Below the pieces are notes generated by a model. That model worked only from the letters and a program-made list of their open reading frames with translations, was not told the origin of the DNA and did no database searches. A DNA stretch of 64,000 nt from Aegilops tauschii subsp. strangulata (Eukaryota > Streptophyta > Magnoliopsida > Poales > Poaceae), in the NCBI RefSeq assembly GCF_002575655.3, contig NC_053040.3:225012628-225076627 (forward strand), written 5' to 3'. Numbering within the stretch: the first letter of the stretch is position 1; each line of letters begins with the position of its first letter. This document shows positions 1-9,940 of this stretch, piece by piece. The position numbers and the translations under genes are program-made.

Positions 1-153
1 GACCATCATCTCGTCCATGCGAGAGGTGAAGCCGGCGTCGGCGAGGGCTATGACGCCGATGGTCGCCAGCACCGTCTGGAAATGTTGCGCGAAGCGGGGC
101 CGCAGGCCGGCGTCTCGGATGATCTGGCACAGCCGACTATCGCTTGCGTCCAT
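1..153 (-). CDS. small unrecognised protein, copy 1 (partial)
   Basis: The minus-strand frame starts at the ATG at 151-153 and is open to the left edge (51 codons). It begins MDASDSRLCQIIRDAG and continues through an Ala/Val/Ile-rich stretch to SRMDEMMV. I chose this start because the duplicated copy at 1033-1529 has the same ATG at the same place, and a TATA-like motif lies about 110 bp upstream in both copies. I do not recognise the family. From the second copy the whole protein would be about 165 residues, apparently mainly helical, with no signal peptide. Codon 10 here is CAG, where the second copy has TAG. The rest of the gene lies outside the window, so whether this copy is functional cannot be judged. 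Its existence as a coding gene is inferred from frame conservation between the two copies. Confidence 0.5.
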   Translation of the reverse strand, partial: MDASDSRLCQIIRDAGLRPRFAQHFQTVLATIGVIALADAGFTSRMDEMMV

Positions 154-261
154 CGCCTCGATGGGTGCTTGTGGCTTCTGGTCACTTGGTCTTGGTCTTG
201 GATTGCAGTGAGCAGTGGTGCATATGATTTGGTTGATGGATTGGAGTGGTGGGGCGGCTTC

Positions 262-268
262 ATATAAG
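262..268 (-). promoter_or_regulatory. TATA-like box of copy 1
   Basis: On the minus strand the motif TTATATG lies about 110 bp upstream of the copy 1 ATG. It corresponds in position to the better TATA box upstream of copy 2. It is weaker than consensus. Confidence 0.3.
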
Positions 269-523
269 AGTGCAAACTACGTTGCATTCACATCGTGCTG
301 GCTCCATTCAGCTTCTCCAATTAATTCCCTCTGCATGCTAATTAAGGATGCGTCATTGACCGTTCAACATCTCGGGAACCGCTACCCTCTCCCTCGTTGG
401 CATTCAAGTTGTATCAATGTAAATGCGTGTCAAAAAGAGACTAGTCATTACTACATTGTGCACCGCGACCAAGGTGGAGGGGAAAATGGGAGAACTTAAT
501 ATTTACTGTACTACCATTGCATG

Positions 524-1032
524 CAATGAACTGACAGTTGCATGCCGTGCTAGGTAGTCTCAAGGCATTAAAAACATACACAACCCACGTCTCTTATTGG
601 TTGATTCCTTTATTCATGTCAAGAAACAAGAAACGAGGCCGAGTTAATCCACCGCGCCTAAGTGTTTTGGGACTATAAGGTTTTCGTAAGCAATCGCCAC
701 GATAACCGTAAGATCTGCATCCGACGGTGGCACCTATTGGACGCAAGTAGCAATAGAAAAGAAGTGCCACAAAACTGTGACACCACGCCCCTCCCCTACA
801 CATAAGACTGGAACGCGAGCGTACGCAACTCCCACGTTCGGGTTGCGCTTGGCTCTTCGCCTCTTCGAGAATTCGAACAATGATGTCATTTACGACTGGA
901 GTAAAAATGCCATACACTAACACATTAAGGCCATGAGGCGATGCAGTGCCGGTTACAGGAGGTAAGAAGAAAGATGCATCCATGAACGACCTTCTCCTCC
1001 TCGACTCAGGGCGCCGGCCCACCGGACAACGG
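524..1032. other. spacer between duplicated genes
   Basis: This is the spacer between the start of the left unit and the end of the second gene. It has no convincing gene. A minus-strand frame at 594-1050 is open but has no protein character I recognise. No repeat or transposon ends were seen. Confidence 0.4.
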
Positions 1033-1529
1033 CTAAGTAGCAGCGGCTTTCATGGGCAGGTCAACGTGCTTCTGAACAATGGCGTCCAAAGATTCCAGTC
1101 GGTCGAAGAAGGCCAATGTCTTTCTGTCCTCCCTGGCTTGTAGTGGCATATGTAGACGATTTCCTTGTAGACGTGGGTGTGTAGGTCAACGGTTTCTTGC
1201 ATGGCGAGGCGCTGCGCGGTGAGCGTGACCTCGAGGTGCACATTCTTCGTCGCGACCTCCGGCAGCTGCAGGGCCACCAGTGCTTGAAAGAGTTCTTCAC
1301 CATTGAGGCCGGTCAGGGTGGCAGGCAACGAGGAGCTTGTGCGCTTCTTGACAGCAGTGAACTTGTGTATGGAGCGGACCATCATCTCGTCCATGCGAGA
1401 GGCAAAGCTGGCGTCGACGAGGGCTATGACGCCGGCCGTCGCTAGCACCGTCTGGAAACGCTCCATGGTGCGGTGCCGCAGGCCGGCGTCTTGGGTGATC
1501 TAGCACAGCCGACTGCCACTCGCGTCCAT
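1033..1529 (-). pseudogene. small unrecognised protein, copy 2, disrupted
   Basis: This copy aligns with copy 1 from the ATG at 1527-1529. Codon 10 is TAG (1500-1502) where copy 1 has CAG. After this an open frame resumes at an internal ATG (1464-1466) that is GCG in copy 1, and reads 138 codons to a TGA at 1050. The C-terminal part looks more natural in another frame, which reads DRKTLAFFDRLESLDAIV and ends AAAT at TAG 1033-1035. The frames join if one G is missing near 1137 (after residues ICHYK). With that base the gene would be 166 codons including the stop. I therefore see two lesions, a nonsense and a 1-nt deletion. A shorter product from the internal ATG would still be frameshifted. 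Family unknown. Confidence 0.6.
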
Positions 1530-1636
1530 TGACGCCATGGGTGCCTGTGGCTTCTGGTCACTTGGTCTTGGTCTTGGATTTGAGTGAGCAGTGTTGCGCA
1601 GAGACTAGAAGTAGATGGATTGGAGTGGTGGGGCGA

Positions 1637-1644
1637 CTTTATAT
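1637..1644 (-). promoter_or_regulatory. TATA box of copy 2
   Basis: The minus strand reads ATATAAAG about 110 bp upstream of the ATG at 1529, a good plant TATA box at a normal distance. The equivalent place in copy 1 is slightly degraded. Confidence 0.5.
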
Positions 1645-1833
1645 GAGAGTCCAAACCATGTTGCATTCACCTCGTGTTTGCTCCATTCTGCTTCTCCAAT
1701 TAATTCCCTCTGCATGCTAATTGAATGAGGATGCATCATTGACCGTTCAATGTTTCGGGAACTGCTACCCCCTCTCTCGTTGGCATTCAAACCGTATCAA
1801 CGTAAATGCGTGTCAAAAAGAGATTAGTCAGTA

Positions 1834-2065
1834 CTACCTCCATCCTGGTTTATTGGCCCCCTTCGCATTTGTGCTAAATTTTGACCTTAGATTAAAAAAC
1901 AAAATGTTAATGCATGTAACCAAAAATAGTATCCTTGAAAACTACGTTCAAATACGAATCCAATGATATAATTTTAGTGACATACATTATTATTTTCTTA
2001 GTTAAATCTATGGTCAAAGTTTGACACAAAATACTAAGGAAAGCAATAAACCCGGACGGAGGTAG
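1834..2065. mobile_element. Stowaway-like MITE (Tc1/Mariner)
   Basis: This 232-bp element has inverted ends of about 54 bp. The left end starts CTACCTCCATCC and the right end reads GGACGGAGGTAG. It is absent from the matching place in the left duplication unit, so the empty site is visible. The repeated CAGTACTAC flanks show that about 17 bp of extra sequence is present at the right side. No coding capacity. Confidence 0.8.
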
Positions 2066-2161
2066 TTGCAGTGCTACCAGTACTACATTGTGCACCGCAA
2101 CCAAGGCGGAGAGGAAAACAAGAGAACTTAATATTTATTTACTAATTACTACCATTGCATG

Positions 2162-3323
2162 TGTTGGCGCTCAAAAATGGCATGATCGTAAAGAGTGACT
2201 TGAGGCTATAATGACATGATGTTAAAATTATGAGTTCATGTCACCATTTGATGGTTCTCTTCAAGATGATCAAAATATATATGGGGATGGTCCAAAACGA
2301 AGCTCAGATGCGAAAGTTATGATAATGTTAGAGATGCTCGTGTTGACACCAGATTAAATAATGGCATGAAACCTAATTAATATGGCCTTGTATGAAAAAA
2401 CCTTCAACTGCAAAGTTCCGCGTCTCGTCGAAAAGGACAATTTTGATAAATAATCGTCCCGATCCGAGGTCGTATGCGAATTCTACAACCAAAACCGTGC
2501 GCTGCACCAATGTTTGGCCGGATCATCCGGGCCGGAGTCCAGATCATTCGGGAAATCGAAGCACCAAAACAACAGAAGGTTTGTGATAAAGTCGGATGAT
2601 CCGGGTCCTGTACCGGGTGATCCGGGTGGAGGCCGGACAATCCGGGTAGAAGTCCGGACGTCTGGATAGTTTTTTCTGCTGCAGATGTTAGAAAACAGGC
2701 CGAAACTCCCTCAAGATGACCTCAAATCGAAAAGTGCTCAACATGAAAGTTGTGTGTCTCGTCTAAACGGATGATTTTGATGTAAAAATAATAATCGAGG
2801 TCATATGCAAAAGTTACAGGCCGATCAATGTGCTGCTGTCAGAAATTTGGGCTTGGCCGGATCATCCATGCCGGAGGTCGTGAGAAGTCCGAATTTGGTT
2901 AAATTTTGATGATTTGGATGGCAAGGCAAGTCCTTTTCTTGTACAGGAACTCCATTCGCCTCTTATATAGACAAGACATGATGGCCGATTGAACAAAAAC
3001 ACATAATCAAACAAATCATCTACCACTTTTTTTATCTTTTATCTTCTCCCTTGTTCTTCTTCTTCCTCATTCTTCATTCGTTCTTCTTCATTGCAGGGCG
3101 GCGAACCATGAGGCCCTAGGGGCAATCAGGTTGACCTAGGTCAGCCCATAGCCGTCGCGCACTCTGACGGGGTCCCTCCCGGGCGTGTGGGGTTTTGGGT
3201 CCTCAAAAGCACCCGCTGGATTGCTTGCGTATCGCGCTTCCGGGCGGGTCTCCTTCGACGTGAGTTGTGGTGCATCACCCCCGGCATCGAGGGTATGCGG
3301 TGATGTGTTCGTGTGCGAACACA
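2162..3323 (+). mobile_element. 5' LTR of Ty3/gypsy element A
   Basis: The sequence starts TGTTGGCGCTC and ends GCGAACACA just before a primer-binding-site-like motif. A TATA motif (CTTATATAGAC) lies near 2954-2964, followed by a pyrimidine-rich leader. Several CGGATGATCCGGG-like motifs occur at 2515-2660. No right-hand partner LTR is in the window. Confidence 0.65.
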
Positions 3324-3328
3324 CTTTT

Positions 3329-3348
3329 TGGCGACTCCGCTGGGGACT
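3329..3348 (+). other. primer binding site of element A
   Basis: TGGCGACTCCGCTGGGGACT lies 5 nt after the LTR end and about 35 nt before the gag ATG. It has the TGGCG start and GC-rich form usual for plant gypsy primer sites. The priming tRNA was not assigned. Confidence 0.6.
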
Positions 3349-3381
3349 AAAGAGCATTCATCATCCTCATCATCATCCATC

Positions 3382-5572
3382 ATGTCTACCAGCGACAAGA
3401 TTCCTAAGCCAGCTGAAGTGAATGCCGATAACATCATCAAGCCCAATTTTGAAGAATTATCGGCAGAACATCGCCAAGCTTATGAGGAGTACAAGAAGGT
3501 GCGTGAAGAGAAGGAGATGCAGGAGTTCCTTGCTAAGTTCAAGAAGGATCGTCAAGGCAACATCACTCGGTTGGAGAAATCAAGTTTCCTCCTCTTCATG
3601 ATGAACATGTTAAACCCTCTGTGAGTAATACCTTCTCTCCCGAGGTATGGGCTGAAATTGATAGTTGCATTACTGATAGCAATAATATTTTATACCAAAT
3701 TTTCTTGGAAAATAGTAATGCTAAAAAAGTATGCCTCAATCATCTAGTGGTAATGTTGGTGCCTGTTACCGCATAAATCCCTAATCCAACTTTACCTATT
3801 TCAGCAGCGCCTCCCATGCCGATGAATTATTATCCTAGCCCAACAAATCAAATAGTTGTTGCACCCATTTAATCTTATCATGAGTATGCCAAGTTCGGTG
3901 GTGACGCCGAACCAAACCCTACCCACAAGGGCAAATGTTGTTAGATCATTGTCGAATTACAATTCGGCATACTTGCCACAATTCACACCTGTAGCTACTA
4001 ACCCTACTCCTCCTATACCAATGCCACAAGCTTCATCATCCACTACGGATGATGGTCTAGCTAATCTTAGAGAGGAGATGGCTAAGATGCTCCAAGAGAA
4101 TTTTGGGGTTGAGTTACCAAGGAACCGTATTTACCAAAAGCCATATCCAGAATCCTTTGATGCAATTCAATGCCCTTCGGGATATAAAATTCCAGATTTT
4201 GTTAAGTTTAATGGAGAGGGCACAAAAATCATAAGGGAGCATGTTAGTCAATACTTGACACAATTGGGTGAATTAGGCTCATTAAATGAATTGAAAGTGC
4301 GTTTATTTCCTTTATCTTTAACTGGTACCGCATTTTCATGGTTTGCCGCTTTACCACATGGTTCTATTCGTTTATGGTCGCAACTAGAACAAAAATTGCA
4401 TGATCATTTTTATAGTGGCGATAATGAGCTTAAGTTGTCACATCTTACATCGGTTAGACAAAAGCATGATGAATCGGTCTCCGATTACGTCAAGAGATTT
4501 AGAGATACAAAAAACGGCGCTATAGTTTGGTGATAACTGAGAGAGATTTGGCTGATCTTGTGCTTAGTGGTTTGAGAACTCACATTAGAGAAAGGCTACA
4601 AGGCCATGAGTTTTTAAATATCAACCAAGTCTTACAGAGGGCTTTGGCTTAGGAAAGCCAAAGCAAAGATCTTAAAGAGGTGCATAGATATAGAACTGAT
4701 CGTCCTAAGATGAATGTGGTTGAGTATGATAGTGACCACTCGGACAATGAGGGTGATATTTATGCTACTGAATTTGTTTGGCCATCTAAGGCCAAACCAT
4801 TACTTGCAATGTTTTCAAGCTGATTCATAAGAATCATGATGAAGAGATGAAATTTACTTTCAACATTGCTAAGTGTGATAGAATATTTGTTGCTTTGTTG
4901 CAAGTGAAGATTATTAGAATATCTCATACTTTTTCGCTGTTCGAAGAGTTGAAACGGCGTGCTTATTGCAAATATCATAATTCTTTTTCTCATGCTACTA
5001 ATGATTGTAATGTTTTTCGACGACAGATATAATCAGCCATTAATGACGGACGATTGAATTTTTCTAAGATGCAAGTTGATAAGCAACCGTTCCCAATGAA
5101 CACCATGGATTTGGAGGGGAAGAAGATGTTAATTCGGCCCAGCATAGCCGAATAAGCTAATAAGAATAATATTATGATTGGTGAGCCCTGGAAAAATAAG
5201 GAGAGCGACAAGGTCTTGGGGAGACTGGTCGTGCTTGATAAGCAACCTGATGGCAAGGAGATAATCAAGATCACCATCAAGAATCCTACATTGGTATAAG
5301 AGAACACTCATGTCAAATTTGTTAAGCCCAAGAGTCCAGAGGTTGGCAAGTGGAAGACGAATGAAGCTAAAGTGCCGAGCAAGAGAATCAAGCCAACTTT
5401 TGATATGTTGTTGTCCAAATATACCAATCAAGCGGCTGGTTTTAGCTCTAATCGGTCATCAAATTTGAAGCGCTCAAAATCACCTCCAAGGGAAGAATTT
5501 CAGCATCACGCAAGGCCATGGCGCCGCCCCCCTATGCACCATACTACATGGGAGGTTTCAATGGAGGATGGG
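3382..5572 (+). pseudogene. degenerate gypsy gag of element A
   Basis: The frame starts at ATG 3382 (MSTSDKIPKP) and stops at 3624. The gag core is best seen at 3856-4533: residues after PYPESFDAIQCPSGY, then FNGEGTKIIREHV and LTGTAFSWFAALPHGSI. This is the retrotransposon gag fold of plant Ty3/gypsy elements. Downstream, gag-like remains continue in broken frames: RTHIRERLQGHEF near 4575, a knuckle-like CKYHNSFSHATNDC near 4970-5010, and FDMLLSKYTNQ near 5400. Many stops and frameshifts separate them. No protease, reverse transcriptase or integrase follows, because the element is cut by the LTR beginning at 5573. Confidence 0.75.
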
Positions 5573-6062
5573 TGATGTAGGGTAGAACCCTAGATGCCCG
5601 ATCTTTCACGATTGGAGTGGATCCCGTGAAGAACATGAAGAACACGAGGGGAAAACACGAGGGGAAACACGAGAGGAATCACTCAAATCAACAAGAACGA
5701 TCACACATGTGCTAGATCCATGAACACAAAGAGATACACGATCCAAATCCAACCAAGGGGGATACAAGAGGTAACTAGTTCATCTCCATGAGGAGGCCTT
5801 GAGCACGCGAGGGGGTCTTCCCATGAGGGGTCTTGAATCCAAGCGTGGATCTTCTCCGTATAGGCCGCGGTCTCTCTCGGTGGAGTAGATCCGGATGGAT
5901 GAGCAAAGCTCTATCTCAAACGAGCTAATCCTTTGCTAACCCTAGAAAGGAGGTGGAGGTGGAGTATATATAGGCAAGTGCACGAAGGGGTAAGTGAGAA
6001 GGGGAATACATGGGCCTCGGGCCCTGTCCATGCGCGCAAGAAGGCGCCGGATGTCCGGGCTA
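5573..6062 (-). mobile_element. 3' LTR of gypsy-like element B, part 1
   Basis: The LTR begins TGATGTAGGGTAGAACCC on the plus strand, which is the end of a minus-strand element. A close relative is at 49456-50407. It has a TATATATA block at about 5965. It is broken at 6062 by the CACTA and resumes at 31775, ending at 32309 with the matching CATCA terminus. The total LTR is about 1,025 bp. Confidence 0.75.
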
Positions 6063-6411
6063 CACTATTGGAATCAGGATCTTTGCCGTCAGCCACCTCT
6101 TTGCCATCAGCTAACGGAAAGCTGATGGCAAAGAAAGAGCTGACGACAAAGATCATGTTTGTCGTTAGCCAGCTCTTTGCCGTCAGCTAGCGGACGACAT
6201 AGAAGCTTTGTCGTCCGCTAGCAGACGACAAAGAGGGAGGGTGGCCCACTAGCGAGAACCACCTAACGGCCACCTTCTTTGCCGTCTCCTAGCGGACGGC
6301 AAAGCTTCTTTGCCATCCGCTAGCAGACGGCAAAGAAAGTGGCCAACCTAACGTCCGTTAACTAGGCTCTTTGTCATCTGCTAGCAGACGACAAAGAGCT
6401 GTGACCTAACT
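6063..6411. repeat. CACTA 5' subterminal repeats
   Basis: Many short inverted pairs of the form CTTTGCCGTC..GACGGCAAAG, with variants GTCGTC and CATC, are spaced roughly every 30-60 bp. In CACTA elements such arrays are transposase binding sites. This role is inferred from the family. Confidence 0.8.
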
Positions 6412-6520
6412 AAAAAGCGGCCAGCGCCCCGCCCCACCCCTCTCTCTGTCCTCTCTCTCTCTCCCCCCTACCCAAGCCGCCGCTGCCCCTCACCCCCGCC
6501 GCCGCCCCTAACCCGCGCCG

Positions 6521-6740
6521 CCACCCCCGTCGCCGGCCGCCCCGCCCACGCGCCCGAGCCGCCGCCGCCTCGTGCCACCCCCGTCGCCGGCCGCCCCGCC
6601 CACGTGCCCGAGCCACCGCTGCCTCGTGCCACCCCCGTCGCCGGCCGCCCCGCCCCCGTGCCCGAGCCACCACCGTCCCACGCCACCCCCGTCGCCGGCC
6701 GCCCGGCACCGCCCCGCCCCGCCCCCGTCCCGAGCCGCCA
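6521..6740. repeat. 54-bp GC-rich tandem repeat
   Basis: The motif CCACCCCCGTCGCCGG recurs at 6521, 6575, 6629 and 6683, a period of 54 bp. After the fourth unit the array degrades into Pro/Arg-coding GC-rich sequence to about 6910. Long overlapping frames here on both strands are compositional. Confidence 0.8.
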
Positions 6741-6929
6741 CCGCCCGGCCGCGCCGCCCCCGTCCCGAGTCGCAGGCCGCCCCGCCCCCGTGACGAGCCA
6801 CTGCCACCCGGCCGCCCCGCCCCCGTCCCGAGCCACCGCCACCCGGCCGCACCGCACCGCCCGGCCCTGCCGCCGCCCGGCAGCACCGCACCGCCCAGCA
6901 CCGCCCCAACGTGGCCCCGCCCCTCGTCG

Positions 6930-7225
6930 TGGTGAGATTTTTTTCTATTTTTTTAGATTTAGTTTATGTTTGTTTAGTTTAAGTTAGGTTAGGTTAGTTT
7001 AGTTTAGATTAATTTAGTTTATTTTAGGTTACATTTAGTTTATAGTTTTGTTTAGGGTTTTTTTTTCTGTTTTTTAAGAATAAACAAGAAAGATGAAAAA
7101 AAGAAGTAAAAGAAGAAGAGGAAGAAAAAGAAGAAGAGGAAGAAGAAGAAGAAAAAGAACAATAAGTAGAAGAAGAAGATGATGAAAAAAAGAAGTAGAA
7201 GTAGAAGATGAGAAAAAGAAGTTGG
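6930..7225. repeat. T-rich then GA-rich low-complexity DNA
   Basis: Positions 6930-7065 are dominated by TTTAG/TTTAGG words. Positions 7070-7225 are dominated by GAAGAA words. No coding capacity. Confidence 0.7.
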
Positions 7226-7237
7226 AAAAGGGGGCGC

Positions 7238-7352
7238 CCGGGGTCGAGCGGGTTAGGGGGGTCCTCGGTGTTGATGGAACCCTAAATAGCAAGTATCGTC
7301 GGTGCGAGATACATGTGGCCGTCGGTGTCGAACACTACATCCACGTCCCACA
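7238..7352. repeat. left arm of inverted repeat in CACTA
   Basis: The arm around the word CCCTAAATAGCAAGTATC is repeated in inverse orientation to the right, from about 7602 to 9245. The right arm is split by the solo LTR. The arms are about 105 bp long and mostly identical. Confidence 0.7.
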
Positions 7353-7649
7353 AGTGACGCCGGCGTCCGGCGTCCGGCGGCAACAGTTCTCGGCGTCGAT
7401 GGCGGTCGAACACCATTGCGAATTTGTCTTGCCGCCTATGCGATGACGATTAAAAGCCACTCAAGTCGGTTTGGTTGTTTGAACTTTCAAAACTTGGCTT
7501 TAATCCTCATCGCAAAGGCTGCCAGACAAATACGCCAAGGTGTTCGACCACCATCGGCCACTAGAACTATTGTTGCGGGATGTCGGGCGCCGGCTTCACT
7601 TGTGGGATGTGGATCTAGTGTTCAACGCCAAGCGCCACATGTATCTCGC

Positions 7650-9179
7650 TGATAACCCACAAGTATAGGGGATTGTTTGTAGCCTTCTTCGATAAATAAG
7701 AGTGTCGAACCCAACGAGGAGCTAAAGGCAGAACAAATATTCCCTCAAGTTCTATCGACCACCAATACAACTCTACGCACACTTGACGTTCACTCTACCG
7801 GAAACAAGTATGAAACTAGAAGTACTTTGTAGGTGTGATAGGATAGGTTTGCAAGATAATAAAGAGCACGCAAATAAAATCTAGGGGCTGTTTAGATAAA
7901 GGCACAACTAAGTTAGTTTTAGTAGAGAGCTTTTGTCAACAAGAAAGTCATTTGTCCCTAAGCAATCGATAACAAGTACCGGTAATAATTCTTGTAATTT
8001 TATATGAGGGAGAGGCATGAGCTAACATACTTTCTCTACCTGGATCATATGCACTTATGATTGGACCCCTAGCAAGCATCCGCAACTACTAAAGATCATT
8101 AAGGTCGTGAAACCCAATCATAGCATTAAGTATCAAGTCCTCTTTACTCCCATACATCATACCCCACTTACTCGGGTTTAAGCTTTTGTCACTCTCGCAA
8201 CCCACCATAAGCGAACCATAAACATATTGCAACATCCCTACAGCAGGGGCCCCTCACGTTTGCGCGAGAACGGAGGGCACCGTAGGACAACACCATAAAT
8301 AAAATATACAATCATACCAACCAATATCACGATTAACCCACAGGACAAAACAGATCTACTCAAACATCATAGGATAATCATAGATCATTGGGAAATAATA
8401 TATGGAGTTGAGCACCATGTTTAAGTAGAGATTACAGCGGGGAGAAGATGTGTTACACCGCTGCATAGAGGGGGAGAAAGTTGGTGTTGACGGTAGCAAG
8501 ATTGTTGATGTAGATCGCCGTCTCGATCATTGCCCCGGCGGCACTCCGGCGCCACCGGGAACGAGGGGAAGAGAGCCCCCCTACTTCTTCTTCTTCCTTG
8601 GCCTCCCCTCTAGATGGGGAGGAGAACTCCCCCTCTGGTCCATGGTCTCCTATGGCGGCGGAGGGGCGGGAGCCCCTCCGAGATTGGATCTCCCTCTCTG
8701 TTCTCTGCTATTTCACGTTCCCCTGATCTGGCCGAAAACCGTTTCTTATATTCTGGGAGATCCGTAACTCTGATTGCGCTGGAATTTTTACACGATTTTT
8801 TCCATAAATTATCTTTCTTGCGCTAGAAGAAGGGCTCTAACCGACGTTCGAGGAGGGCACAACCCACCACCACGCGCCAGGGGCCTCTGGCGTGCCCTGG
8901 TGTCTTGTGGGCTATGTGGGCCTCCGTTTGCGGTGATTCTAACTCCCAAAAATCACATATAGTCCAAAATAATTCTCCGTGAAATTTTATTGCATTTGGA
9001 CTTCGTTTGATATGGATACTCTGCAATACAAAAAACATGCAGAAAACAGGAACTGGCACTGTGCACCGGATCAATAGGTTAGTCCAATAAATCATATAAA
9101 AAGTTGCCAAAAGTATGTAAAAATTGTATAATATTGGCATGAAACAATCAAAAATTATAGATATGACGGAGACGTATCA
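7650..9179 (-). mobile_element. solo LTR with 5-bp target duplication
   Basis: This 1,530-bp LTR begins TGATAACCCACAAG and ends GGAGACGTATCA on the plus strand. It is flanked by CTCGC at 7645-7649 and 9180-9184. It resembles the large wheat gypsy LTR group that begins TGATACGTCTCC on the other strand, so it is placed on the minus strand. No internal domain or partner LTR is present, so it is probably the product of LTR-LTR recombination. Confidence 0.85.
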
Positions 9180-9245
9180 CTCGCACCGATGATACTTGCT
9201 ATTTAGGGTTCCATCGACGCCGAGGAACCCCCTAACCCGCTCGTC

Positions 9246-9587
9246 ATGTTGTAAATATTTAGTTAGGTTGATGAAAAAAACAAAATTGCTATGTTACTCA
9301 TCTTTCGATTTAAATGTGCAGTTTTTTTGTCGCTGCGAGGGTCTAGTGTTCGACGAGCTCCGCCCCTGCATTTGTGGGTGAGCACAAATGACATCTCCTC
9401 CTCCCCCCTTCACTTGCTCTGTTGCGGTCTTCGTGCCGATGAAACTTGCTAGCTATAGGTGTCTTCAATCATCAGTATGCGTGACCACTAAGCATCTCCC
9501 GTTCAAAAGGGTTACATCTATAAATATGCATGCATTTGCATATTTATAACTGTGATTCTTTCGAATTGTCCAACGTTATCCATGGAC
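9246..9587. other. CACTA spacer, no gene seen
   Basis: This stretch lies between the inverted repeat and the hairpin. No convincing coding region was found. It is probably intron or leader of the CACTA gene. Confidence 0.4.
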
Positions 9588-9808
9588 AGCCCGGGTATGT
9601 GTAGATTGGGTTCGTTTTCCCATATGCTCTGCTCCGGATCTGATGCAGAATTTCGTCAGTGCCTCCCTGTTGTTCTCCGGGTACACATCCTCTCTGCTTA
9701 TTTCCGAGACATGTATCAGGAGAACAGCGGGGAGGTGCTGCCGAAATTTTGCATCGGATCCGGAGCAAAGCATGGGAAAACGAACCCAATCTACACATAC
9801 TCGGGTGG
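9588..9808. repeat. long near-perfect hairpin in CACTA
   Basis: The left arm contains TGTGTAGATTGGGTTCG and TTTTCCCAT. The right arm carries their complements (CGAACCCAATCTACACA at about 9783-9799). The arms are about 100 bp and the loop is short near 9700. It lies 130 bp upstream of the transposase ATG. Confidence 0.85.
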
Positions 9809-9940
9809 GATTAGGACCTATCTTTACCTATTAGCGTCTAGGTTGCATGGACGTAATAAAAGTGACAAACTCCATTAACTGATGAATATATACATGATGA
9901 TTTACATATATATTTCTTATGTGTCTAGTAGCTAGGCAAG

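Larger units (their letters stand above)
1..523. repeat. tandem duplication, left unit
   Basis: Position 1 aligns with 1377, and the similarity continues through gene 5' end, promoter and upstream sequence to about 523 (2161 in the other unit). The only large gap is the MITE in the second unit. The two units face the same way. The left unit begins before the window. Confidence 0.8.
1377..2161. repeat. tandem duplication, right unit
   Basis: This is the second unit of the direct duplication whose first unit is 1-523. It is longer because a Stowaway MITE with a little flanking sequence (about 1834-2085) was inserted. It ends directly at the LTR of gypsy element A (2162). Confidence 0.75.

Noticed and set aside
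594..1049. Minus-strand open frame downstream of the copy 2 gene
   Set aside because: It is in phase with the frame ending at 1050, but the protein-like C-terminus of that gene lies in another frame ending at 1033. No domain, start or codon pattern supports it.
6063..6411. Regularly spaced palindromic repeats resembling a CRISPR array
   Set aside because: Units vary, spacing is irregular and they lie at the end of a CACTA transposon, where such repeats are expected.
6410..6987. Several long overlapping frames on both strands
   Set aside because: They come from the GC-rich 54-bp repeat, which has few stop codons in any frame.
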